This document shows, one piece after another, positions 1 to 6,486 of a stretch of 9,548 bases of DNA (position 1 is its first letter; each line of letters begins with the position of its first letter). The stretch spans positions 1 to 9,548 of the forward strand of contig JAJYPW010000024.1 of NCBI GenBank assembly GCA_021795055.1, written 5' to 3'. A program made the position numbers and the translations under genes. The notes below the pieces were generated by a model that was not told where the DNA came from, made no database searches, and saw nothing but the letters and a program-made list of their open reading frames with translations. This DNA is from Thermoplasmata archaeon (GTDB taxonomy: Archaea; Thermoplasmatota; Thermoplasmata; Thermoplasmatales; Thermoplasmataceae).

Positions 1-1
1 T

Positions 2-1480
2 CTGGCACTGGGAATTCTGACGCCTATCCTTAGCAAGTCAATGAAGGGAAAGACGATGTATGTTGTCCCATACTGGCTCGGGCCCATTGATTCGGAATTC
101 GGCGATGCAGGAGTGGAGATCACAAACAATCCATACGTTGTATTGAATCTCAAGATAATCACAAAGGTCGGCATTGAAATTGCGCATTCTTTCGCCGGTG
201 CGAACGGGTATGTTCTGGGAGTGCATTCCACCTGCGGCCTCGATGCGGGTAAACGCTACATTTGCCACTTTCCGGAACTCAATAACCGAAAGGGGCTGTT
301 GATAAGCGTCAACACTGACTACGGAGGGAACGCCCTTCTCAGCAAGAAATGCCATGCACTGAGGATTGCCAGTAAACGGGCTAAAAGCGAGGGCTGGATG
401 GCCGAACACATGATGCTCATTGGAGTGAACGGGCCAGGAGGCGGAGAAACCTACATTGCCGGGGCATTTCCCAGCTCCAGCGGAAAGACGAACCTTTCGA
501 TGATAGAACCTACGCCGGAACTCAAGAAGAAAGGATGGTCCACGGAATTGATCAGCGACGACATCACCTGGATTAATGTGGTCAAAGGAACGCCAATGGG
601 TATCAACCCCGAAAGCGGCTTCTTCGGTGTGGTACCGCATACCAGCTACAAAACCAATCCAAACGCAATGAAGACCATAAACAGAGACACTGTCTTCACC
701 AATGTCGCAGTAGACGCAGACGGCATCCCATTCTGGGAAGGAAAGGAAGAGAAAATTCCAGTAAACCTCTGGGACTGGACTGGAAGCAGATACGCGGGCA
801 ACGGAAATGCCGCACACCCCAATTCCAGGTTTACAACCTCAGTAAGACAGTATCCCTACCTCTCGCGTGAGTTCGACAACCCCGGTGGTGTACCAATTTC
901 TGCAATTCTTTATGGCGGGAGGAGAAAAGACCTGATTCCGCTGGTGTTTGAGACATTTTCTTGGGACGAGGGTGTTCTCATAGGGGCAATGCAGAGGGTC
1001 GAAACCACTGCCGCAACCACTGGCCAGGTGGGAGTACTTAGAAATGATCCCATGGCTATGAGGCCGTTTACCGGCTACAACATGGCAGCCTATTTCGAAC
1101 ACCACCTGAAGATGGGGGAAAGGATGGAAAGAAAACCGAGAATTTACAACGTAAACTGGTTCCGTAAGGATGAGTCCGGTAAATTTCTCTGGCCTGGTTA
1201 CTCTTACAACATGTACGTGCTCAGATGGATAGTGAACAGGGTGAATGAAGAGACCGGGGCTAAGGAGACTCCAATCGGATATGTCCCAAACGCCGAAGAG
1301 TTTTCAGATATCAAAGGGGTATCTGCAGGTACCATTTCTTCCCTGCTTCAAGTGGATACGGCCGGATTCAGGAAAGAGCTCGAGGAGACAGAGAAATTCT
1401 TCCGCTCGTTTGGAGATGCATTCCCTGAAAGGCTCTGGCAAGCCTTTAACAATATGAAGGAAAGGATCGAGAGTTTCTGA
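2..1480 (+). CDS. pckG: GTP-dependent phosphoenolpyruvate carboxykinase, 5'-truncated by the window edge
   Basis: Interconverts oxaloacetate + GTP and PEP + CO2 + GDP, the first committed gluconeogenic step, in the cytosol. The frame is open from base 2, so the ATG at 41 is internal; 492 residues are visible. Placing the window on rat PEPCK (622 aa) through shared motifs implies about 128 missing N-terminal residues and a normal total near 620. Motifs seen: YGGN with substrate Tyr at 320-322; double Lys at 344-349 and AEH His at 407-409 (Mn ligands); the P-loop FPSSSGKTN at 467-493; DDITW at 557-571 (metal Asp); then PNSRF, ILYGGRR, the lid ETTAATTG, DPMAMRPFTGYN, and NWFRKDESGKFLWPG for guanine binding. 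GTP-type enzymes normally read FPSACGKTN, so the P-loop Cys is Ser here (codon 479-481). The gene ends 122 nt before psmA. Assignment to the GTP family, not the ATP family, is firm. Confidence 0.96.
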   Translation: MALGILTPILSKSMKGKTMYVVPYWLGPIDSEFGDAGVEITNNPYVVLNLKIITKVGIEIAHSFAGANGYVLGVHSTCGLDAGKRYICHFPELNNRKGLLISVNTDYGGNALLSKKCHALRIASKRAKSEGWMAEHMMLIGVNGPGGGETYIAGAFPSSSGKTNLSMIEPTPELKKKGWSTELISDDITWINVVKGTPMGINPESGFFGVVPHTSYKTNPNAMKTINRDTVFTNVAVDADGIPFWEGKEEKIPVNLWDWTGSRYAGNGNAAHPNSRFTTSVRQYPYLSREFDNPGGVPISAILYGGRRKDLIPLVFETFSWDEGVLIGAMQRVETTAATTGQVGVLRNDPMAMRPFTGYNMAAYFEHHLKMGERMERKPRIYNVNWFRKDESGKFLWPGYSYNMYVLRWIVNRVNEETGAKETPIGYVPNAEEFSDIKGVSAGTISSLLQVDTAGFRKELEETEKFFRSFGDAFPERLWQAFNNMKERIESF

Positions 1481-1562
1481 GCTAATCCAGCTCCAATCGA
1501 TACACCATTTGCGGAGAGATTGGCTATGATACTTCATTAGCTGTCAAACCTGTTACCAAATG

Positions 1563-1570
1563 TTTATTAT
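1563..1570 (+). promoter_or_regulatory. TATA-like box of psmA
   Basis: TTTATTAT lies 33-40 nt before the psmA ATG. With archaeal TBP spacing (about 26 nt), transcription would start near 1592. This gives a leader of about 10 nt that begins at the GGTGA (1592-1596), a Shine-Dalgarno-like core 6 nt before the ATG. This is inferred from position and composition only. Confidence 0.5.
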
Positions 1571-1602
1571 TTGAATGGGATTCCATTGCCCGGTGAAATT
1601 AT

Positions 1603-2304
1603 ATGCAACAGGGACAAATGGCCTACGATCGTGCAATCACAGTGTTCTCGCCTGATGGCAGGTTATTTCAGGTAGAGTACGCCAGAGAAGCAGTCAAGAA
1701 AGGTTCAACTGCACTTGGGATTAAGTTCAAGAACGGAGTGGCCCTGATTTCAGAAAAGAGAGTAAGAAGCAGATTGGTGGAGCAGAATTCTGTGGAAAAA
1801 ATACAGCTTATTGATGATTTTGTCGCCACTGTTACGTCAGGGCTTGTTGCCGATGCAAGAGTCCTGATCGACTATTCTAGAGTTGCGGCCCAGCAGGAAA
1901 AGGTCACTTACGGAAGGATGGTCAATCTTGAGAGTCTCGTCAAAAAGGTCGCTGATCAGATGCAACAGTATACACAGTATGGAGGAGTCCGTCCTTACGG
2001 CGTTTCGATGATCTTCGCCGGAATGGATCAGATCGGACCCAGGGTATTTGACTGCGATCCGGCCGGCACGATCAACGAGTACAAGGTTGTTGCCGTTGGC
2101 GCAGGAAAGGATCAGGTTACCGCATATCTAGAGCAGAAATATTCAGAAGACTTGAAGGAAACTGAGGCCATTTCGCTGGCAATAGCGGCTCTGAAGACAT
2201 CACAGGAAGAGGAAGCTGCGAAATCTGTTCCGGAGGTCGCTGCAGTTACATCTGGCAATAAGTACAGGGTTTACAGCAGGGACGAAGTCTCCAAGTTAAT
2301 GTAA
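1603..2304 (+). CDS. psmA: Proteasome subunit alpha (20S core particle)
   Basis: Forms the two outer seven-membered rings of the cytosolic 20S proteasome. It gates substrate entry, is itself non-proteolytic, and docks the HbYX tails of PAN or Cdc48-type ATPases. The protein has 233 aa, the length I recall for T. acidophilum. Its N-terminus shows the proteasome_A signature: Tyr8-Asp9-Arg10, Pro17 and Tyr26 form the open-gate cluster. Lys66 and Gly80, which receive the HbYX motif, are both present, as is the [17 protein letters not shown] stretch typical of alpha subunits. The ATG is supported by this N-terminal conservation and by the GGTGA at 1592-1596. It is preceded by PEPCK on the same strand but has its own TATA-like box and is followed by a terminator candidate, so it probably forms a single-gene unit. 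SBDS, its usual archaeal neighbour, lies 3.5 kb downstream beyond the vWA/PP2C/kinase block. Confidence 0.99.
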   Translation: MQQGQMAYDRAITVFSPDGRLFQVEYAREAVKKGSTALGIKFKNGVALISEKRVRSRLVEQNSVEKIQLIDDFVATVTSGLVADARVLIDYSRVAAQQEKVTYGRMVNLESLVKKVADQMQQYTQYGGVRPYGVSMIFAGMDQIGPRVFDCDPAGTINEYKVVAVGAGKDQVTAYLEQKYSEDLKETEAISLAIAALKTSQEEEAAKSVPEVAAVTSGNKYRVYSRDEVSKLM

Positions 2305-2334
2305 ATTCCCTCCCATTTTTAATAGCATGCCGGG

Positions 2335-2367
2335 TGGACCGCGCTAAACTTGGTCCATAAATTTTTT
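2335..2367 (+). terminator. Hairpin plus T-run terminator candidate after psmA
   Basis: A perfect 6-bp inverted repeat, TGGACC (2335-2340) and GGTCCA (2352-2357), with an 11-nt loop, is followed by TAAA and six T (2362-2367). A shorter T5 run sits at 2316-2320, just after the psmA stop. T-runs alone end archaeal transcription; the stem makes this one look bacterial intrinsic-like. It would separate psmA from the vWA gene. Confidence 0.55.
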
Positions 2368-2376
2368 ACCCTTCCC

Positions 2377-2427
2377 TTTAATTTTGTGCAGCATGAGTAG
2401 CAAAATATTTGTAATAGCAGGGTGATC
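2377..2427 (+). promoter_or_regulatory. Promoter and Shine-Dalgarno region of the vWA/PP2C pair
   Basis: TTTAATTTT (2377-2385) is placed to start transcription near 2407, giving a leader of about 29 nt. That leader carries GGTGATC at 2421-2427, a 7-base match to the archaeal 16S anti-Shine-Dalgarno, 8 nt before the ATG at 2436. AAATATTT at 2403-2410 is an alternative TATA-like box, but would give a nearly leaderless mRNA without this ribosome site. The strong ribosome site favours the first reading. Confidence 0.45.
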
Positions 2428-2435
2428 AAAGGCAG

Positions 2436-3275
2436 ATGAGTTACGAAGCTGAAATCAGCAGAACAAATCCCTCGCTTGTTGTGTTCATGATTGATCAGTC
2501 CAGATCCATGAGCCACAAGATACCGGGCAGCGACAATTCCAAGGCCAGAGAGGCTGCGGATGCGATAAACAGGCAGATTGGCGAATTTATAGGCCGGTGC
2601 ACGAAGGCAGACGGCATCAGGGATTATTTCTATATCTCCGTTATAGGTTATGGGTTCCGTGCAGGAACTGCACAGGCAATTCTTAGGGGAGAGCCGGTGC
2701 AGCCAATTTCTGCGCTTGCAAACAATCCGCTGAGAACTGAAAAGAGGGTTACCAAAGTATCTGACGGCGAGGGCGGGTTGATCGACGTTGATTATGAGCT
2801 GGGAATATGGTTTGATCCAGTAGCCGCAAGCGACACCCCAATGGTCCATGCGCTCAAGTTTGCCAGGGATCTGGTTAAAGACTGGGTGGAAAAGAGGCCT
2901 GATACCTACCCTCCGATCGTGATTAACATTTCTGACGGGCAGGCCACAGATGGCGATCCAACGGATCTGGCCAAGGAGATCATGAATATTGCTTCCACGG
3001 ACGGAAATACACTTCTCTGGAATTGCCATGTTTCCAGTTCACCAGGCACGCCCATTACATTCCCTTCCAGCGAGGAGGGGTTGCCCGAGGATAAATACGC
3101 TAGGATTCTCTTCGATATTTCCAGCCCGCTCCCGGAGCAGTACATGGGTTACGCAAGGGAAATGTCCTACAACATATCGGAAGGCGCCAGAAGCTATGTG
3201 TACAACGCCCAGCTTGAACAGCTCATCCAGTTCATTGACATCGGCACCAGAGGACCTTCCGGACAGATGCAGTAA
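2436..3275 (+). CDS. vWA-domain protein of a TerY-P-like phosphorylation triad
   Basis: A 279-aa cytosolic protein made almost entirely of one von Willebrand factor A domain, with no signal peptide or membrane segment. The metal-ion-dependent adhesion site is complete: Asp20-x-Ser22-x-Ser24 (DQSRSM, where most relatives read DQSGSM), Thr134 in DTPM, and Asp167 in SDGQATDGDP. The body contains stretches I associate with the bacterial vWA family paired with PP2C and kinase genes: RDYFYISVIGYG, PISALANNP, YPPIVINISDG and a C-terminal LIQFIDIGTRGP. Such proteins are thought to be metal-dependent adaptors or targets of the partner kinase and phosphatase. That role is known by analogy only and is unproven here. 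The gene abuts PP2C directly (TAA then TTG, no intergenic base), implying one mRNA and coupled translation. It has its own strong Shine-Dalgarno site. The domain call is firm; membership of the triad rests on context and remembered motifs. Confidence 0.92.
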   Translation: MSYEAEISRTNPSLVVFMIDQSRSMSHKIPGSDNSKAREAADAINRQIGEFIGRCTKADGIRDYFYISVIGYGFRAGTAQAILRGEPVQPISALANNPLRTEKRVTKVSDGEGGLIDVDYELGIWFDPVAASDTPMVHALKFARDLVKDWVEKRPDTYPPIVINISDGQATDGDPTDLAKEIMNIASTDGNTLLWNCHVSSSPGTPITFPSSEEGLPEDKYARILFDISSPLPEQYMGYAREMSYNISEGARSYVYNAQLEQLIQFIDIGTRGPSGQMQ

Positions 3276-3992
3276 TTGACCTCCGTCCGGTATCTCTCAG
3301 TCCCGAAAGTCGGGAACCGTCCCAACGAGAATGAGGATTCATTCGCCTTCTCCGAAGATCGGGGAATATTTGCCGTTTCAGATGGCGCCAGCGATTCAAG
3401 TTTCGCCGGGCAATGGGCAAGAGCCCTTACGGCCACTTTTTCTGAGATAGGAGGGGTTCATGAAAGCGGGGATTTTATGACTCTCGTAAAGAGGAGCAGG
3501 GAGATCTGGAAGAAAAGCGTGGAATGGGGCGCGCTTCCCTGGTTCGTGAAGAACAAGGTTACAGGCGGTGCTTACGCAACCTTTCTAGGTGTTCATGTCA
3601 ATACTTCCCTTTACGAGTTTACCGTGACTTTTGTCGGAGATTCCTGCCTGTTCCATCTGGATGAATCCGGATACACGGTCTACCCAAACATGAAGCCTGA
3701 GGATTTCAAGTTCAACCCGAAGCTGATCTGGAGCGGATATGGATACCCGTCCCTGGAAAAGGTTTCTCCAATAAAGATTGAGGCCTCCATTTCGAGGAGG
3801 AAATGGAAGAACGGCGATTCGTTCATCCTCGCCACTGATGCCATGTCGAAATGGCTTCTTGAAGATGATCCGATGGAAAAGATGGCCTCATTGATTGAAG
3901 GATTCGATACCTTCGGCGAGAAGGTCGATCAGCTCAGAAAAGAGAAGACAATGAGAAATGACGACGTCACAGTCATGCTTGTTAACCCCTGA
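3276..3992 (+). CDS. PP2C-type Ser/Thr protein phosphatase
   Basis: A 238-aa soluble Mn/Mg-dependent phosphatase, close to a bare catalytic domain. PP2C motifs appear in order: NENEDS (Asp21), FAVSDGAS (metal Asp36-Gly37), VGDSCLFHL (Gly121-Asp122), ATDAMSKWLL (metal Asp188) and a C-terminal NDDVTVML (metal Asp229/Asp230). The usual DGMGG is DGASD here, as in the compact PP2C_2-type branch. All expected metal-binding acidic positions seem present, so it is probably active. The start is a TTG immediately after the vWA stop with no clear Shine-Dalgarno, and the first motif begins about 13 residues in, so the N-terminus is complete; translational coupling is likely. It presumably removes phosphates placed by the kinase encoded tail-to-tail at 3996-5714; the stop codons are 3 nt apart. 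Its target is not shown by the sequence. Confidence 0.93.
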   Translation: MTSVRYLSVPKVGNRPNENEDSFAFSEDRGIFAVSDGASDSSFAGQWARALTATFSEIGGVHESGDFMTLVKRSREIWKKSVEWGALPWFVKNKVTGGAYATFLGVHVNTSLYEFTVTFVGDSCLFHLDESGYTVYPNMKPEDFKFNPKLIWSGYGYPSLEKVSPIKIEASISRRKWKNGDSFILATDAMSKWLLEDDPMEKMASLIEGFDTFGEKVDQLRKEKTMRNDDVTVMLVNP

Positions 3993-3995
3993 AAA

Positions 3996-5714
3996 TCAGA
4001 CCTTAAGGATTCTCTCAGGGGAAATCTGATCCCACAGAGGTTCATGGTCTATCGCCTTGTAAACCAGGTTCGATAACTTTCCCACAATACCGTTCTGCTT
4101 CGTCAGATCCCCGATGATCTCCGAACTGCCCGGATCCTTGAAATCGTTATGCCGGAATACAAGGCAGTCATAATCGCCCTTGTTATATCTGTTCCATATT
4201 TCAGGTTTCGAGGAAACGGCCAGCAGGGAGGTATAGATGATCAGGCTTGAAAAATTGTCAAGGTCCTCGGAAAAATGACTTATGGATCGATCGGGGTGCT
4301 GGAAGTGTTCGTGACCCTTTTCCGGAGCCTTTTCACCGCGGAAAGCCGGTACGTACATTCCGTCATAATCAATAAGCGCAATGCTGTCTTTCGGTGTGAC
4401 GATTATGTTGTCGCCTGCAAGGTCCCCGTGGGATACCCCGAGCCTGTGGAGTTTTGCTGAAGTCTCCAGGAACAGCTGTGCAAGGTTTTTCAGGACGGAT
4501 TGTTTCTTTACGTTTGCCGCAATGAAGCTGTTCAGCACGGAGCCTTCAATCCAGTCCATTTTAAGAACCGGGTAAAAGAAGGTAGGATCCTTCATCGTTC
4601 TGACGCACTGGTTTAGGTACTGAAAATTCTTCAGTGCTTCAATGTTGTATTTGCCCTGTATTTCCTTAAGGTATCTGCTTATCTCATAGTATCGGCGCTG
4701 TATGTCCTGGCTGGACTTGGTAAAGCATTTTATTGCGTACGGCAGCCCGCCGACATCCATCTTGAATATTGTTCCGTAGTTACCGCTGGAATAGACTATG
4801 TTTCCGGGTACTTTGACATTCGGGTTGTTGAGTACTTTTCCAGCCTTTATATCCGGATATTTTGCCGAAATGGAGAACTTGAGATTCTGGAAAGCCCTCT
4901 GGTAATCTCCCTGCGACGGCCATGTCTTGATGACCTTGAAGCTTGCCTGCTGGGGCTGGGACGGCTGTGAAACGGCAGGTTTGTACCCGAACTGGTTGTC
5001 ATTCTTGGTTGCTGGCTGTTTCGATGCCTGCGCCGTTTGTTGCTGTGACGGCGGTATCGTTGCCGTTATGGGGGACGTATTGATGGGTGAGGATCTTGCA
5101 GGAGCAGAAGTGGAAGGCTGGCTTTTCTGATTGGCAGCAGTCTGTGCTGTGGGCGGGTTGCTGGCCTTTTTAGGTGCAACCGGTTGAACAGGCACGTTTG
5201 AAGGCTTCGGTTTACTGAATTCATAAAACATTGCCATGCCGAATACCAGTATGCCGAGCATCATGAAATATGCCGTGATTACTGGCAAAGCCAGCGAAAC
5301 AGAGATTATCAACAAGGGGATAATGGCAACCAATGCCTGGTATCTCTTCCTGGAGATATCGTATCCCACTGCGAAAACAAACAGGATGGTTGAAAACAGA
5401 TATCCAAGCACTATCTCCGAAAATGTTGGGGAAGCGACATAAAGCACGCCGATAAAAAGAAGGTACACCCCCGATAACCCTGCTGTTTTCCCCCGGCCCC
5501 TGATTTCCCTGCTTGTGTAAAGGAAGATGGTGAATACCGCAACTGCTATCTCTCCCAGGGCAACGGTGAGGTACAGATATGCAGTCCAGAGGAAATCTGC
5601 AATGTCTACCACGATATATCCCGGAATTGAGAAGACTAGGACAAGTGCCATGAGGGCGATAAACAACCTTAGCCGAAGTTTCATCTTGCGGAGCGATAAG
5701 TATGCCACAGGCAT
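3996..5714 (-). CDS. Six-TM membrane-anchored Ser/Thr protein kinase of the TerY-P type
   Basis: A 572-aa protein in three parts. Residues 14-165 hold six hydrophobic helices (about 14-34, 42-66, 79-95, 99-117, 127-145, 147-165). Basic loops (RGRGK, SRKR, KPKP) place both ends in the cytosol. Residues 166-257 are a Pro/Ser/Thr/Gln/Ala-rich linker almost without acidic residues. Residues 258-572 are the kinase: a WPSQGDYQRAFQN lead-in, glycine loop SGNYGTIF (310-317), Lys329 in AIKCF, helix-C Glu344, catalytic loop HGDLAGDN with Asp431 and Asn436, and metal Asp449 in LIDYDG replacing DFG. The segments GHEHFQHPDR and LDNFSSLIIYTSL follow. These match the kinase family I recall beside bacterial vWA and PP2C genes. 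All catalytic residues are present, so activity is likely. ATG 5714 is used; ATG 5684 is an alternative. It is divergent from SBDS and lacks a Shine-Dalgarno, so is possibly leaderless. Confidence 0.93.
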   Translation of the reverse strand: MPVAYLSLRKMKLRLRLFIALMALVLVFSIPGYIVVDIADFLWTAYLYLTVALGEIAVAVFTIFLYTSREIRGRGKTAGLSGVYLLFIGVLYVASPTFSEIVLGYLFSTILFVFAVGYDISRKRYQALVAIIPLLIISVSLALPVITAYFMMLGILVFGMAMFYEFSKPKPSNVPVQPVAPKKASNPPTAQTAANQKSQPSTSAPARSSPINTSPITATIPPSQQQTAQASKQPATKNDNQFGYKPAVSQPSQPQQASFKVIKTWPSQGDYQRAFQNLKFSISAKYPDIKAGKVLNNPNVKVPGNIVYSSGNYGTIFKMDVGGLPYAIKCFTKSSQDIQRRYYEISRYLKEIQGKYNIEALKNFQYLNQCVRTMKDPTFFYPVLKMDWIEGSVLNSFIAANVKKQSVLKNLAQLFLETSAKLHRLGVSHGDLAGDNIIVTPKDSIALIDYDGMYVPAFRGEKAPEKGHEHFQHPDRSISHFSEDLDNFSSLIIYTSLLAVSSKPEIWNRYNKGDYDCLVFRHNDFKDPGSSEIIGDLTKQNGIVGKLSNLVYKAIDHEPLWDQISPERILKV

Positions 5715-5772
5715 TAAAGGTTTCTTATGCTGGAATCAAAGTGTTTTTTAAAGGCATAAACATATATTTTTC
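5715..5772. promoter_or_regulatory. Divergent promoter region of kinase and SBDS genes
   Basis: This 58-nt AT-rich gap separates two divergent starts. The palindrome TTTAAA (5747-5752, inside TTTTTTAAA) is centred about 24 nt before the SBDS ATG at 5773, a spacing typical of leaderless archaeal mRNAs. On the other strand the same palindrome (TTTAAAAAAC, 5752-5743) would start kinase transcription near 5722, about 8 nt before its ATG. One box may therefore serve both directions. A second AT-rich stretch, CATATATTTTTC (5761-5772), is an alternative minus-strand box. Neither gene has a Shine-Dalgarno match. Confidence 0.5.
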
Positions 5773-6468
5773 ATGGTCAGGGTGGAAGATGCCATAGTCG
5801 CACGACTCGAGTCGCATGGTCACAAGTTCGAGATTCTCATTGATCCGGCCTCCGCAGACAGGATAAGATCGGGCGAGATTGATCTCGACCGGGATCTTGC
5901 GATAGATCAGGTTTTCAAGGACGCACGCAAGGGCGAAAAGATCGGTAACGACACCTTGATGGAGGTATTCAAGACCACAGACCTCAAGGAAGTCGTGACT
6001 GCCATAGTCCGGAAAGGGCAGATACAGCTCACCACAGATCAGAGGAGGGAGATGCTTGAACGCAAGACAAAGCAGATCATCAACATTATTTCCCGCGAAA
6101 GCCTGAACCCGCAGACCAATCTGCCCAACCCTCCGAACAGGATTGCACAGGCGATGGAGGAGGCGAAGGTGCATATTGACCCTTTCAAGTCGGTGGAAGA
6201 GCAGATGCAGGTGGTCCTCAAGGCTATCAGGCCACTGATCCCGATAAAGATGGAAAAGAGCAAGATTGCCGTGAAGCTGAAGGGGGATGCTTATGGAAAA
6301 CTGTATGGGGATATTGCCAAGAGCGGGTACCTTCAGAAAGAAGAGTGGGGGAATGACGGAAGCTGGATTGGCATGCTCGAAGTTCCCTCCGGAATCATGG
6401 GAGAATACATAGAGCACCTGTCGAACAAGGCCAAGGAGAATATCGAAGTACGAATTCTCAAGCAGTGA
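5773..6468 (+). CDS. sbds: Ribosome maturation protein SBDS (archaeal Sdo1)
   Basis: A 231-aa cytosolic protein, the normal archaeal SBDS length, which works with an EF-2-type GTPase to release aIF6 from new 50S subunits. Domain I (FYSH, about 1-85) contains the signature [16 protein letters not shown] (10-25) and ends in [12 protein letters not shown] (80-91). The helical domain II (about 86-160) carries [14 protein letters not shown] (111-124). Domain III is a ferredoxin-like fold (about 163-231). ATG 5773 lies just after the AT-rich promoter and matches the family N-terminus, consistent with a leaderless mRNA. In many archaea SBDS is preceded by psmA and followed by exosome genes (rrp4, rrp41, rrp42). 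Here neither is adjacent: the kinase lies upstream, and a membrane protein follows after 18 nt. Confidence 0.97.
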   Translation: MVRVEDAIVARLESHGHKFEILIDPASADRIRSGEIDLDRDLAIDQVFKDARKGEKIGNDTLMEVFKTTDLKEVVTAIVRKGQIQLTTDQRREMLERKTKQIINIISRESLNPQTNLPNPPNRIAQAMEEAKVHIDPFKSVEEQMQVVLKAIRPLIPIKMEKSKIAVKLKGDAYGKLYGDIAKSGYLQKEEWGNDGSWIGMLEVPSGIMGEYIEHLSNKAKENIEVRILKQ

Positions 6469-6486
6469 GTTCCTGTATTCGGGCCG

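Noticed and set aside
38..817. Long minus-strand open frame opposite PEPCK
   Set aside because: It is antisense to a clearly conserved coding region, its translation has no recognisable motif, and it has no promoter or Shine-Dalgarno. It is a shadow of the real gene.
1479..1542. Possible terminator after PEPCK: GAGCT/AGCTC 5-bp stem at 1479-1493, and AGCTAAT (1480-1486) with ATTAGCT (1536-1542)
   Set aside because: No T-run follows either pairing, the long-range repeat is only 7 bp across 49 nt, and such repeats are expected by chance. I do not call a terminator.
2319..3029. Minus-strand open frame of 236 codons opposite the vWA gene
   Set aside because: Antisense to the MIDAS-bearing gene. 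The translation is rich in Cys, His and Arg without family features, and no start signals are seen.
4950..5200. DNA repeat array under the kinase linker
   Set aside because: The Pro/Ser/Thr/Gln-rich protein stretch is low-complexity at amino-acid level, but the codons vary and no tandem DNA unit was seen.
5682..5684. Internal ATG of the kinase as the real start
   Set aside because: It would start just before the first TM helix and is possible, but the ATG at 5714 fits the divergent TATA-like box better and no Shine-Dalgarno favours the internal one.
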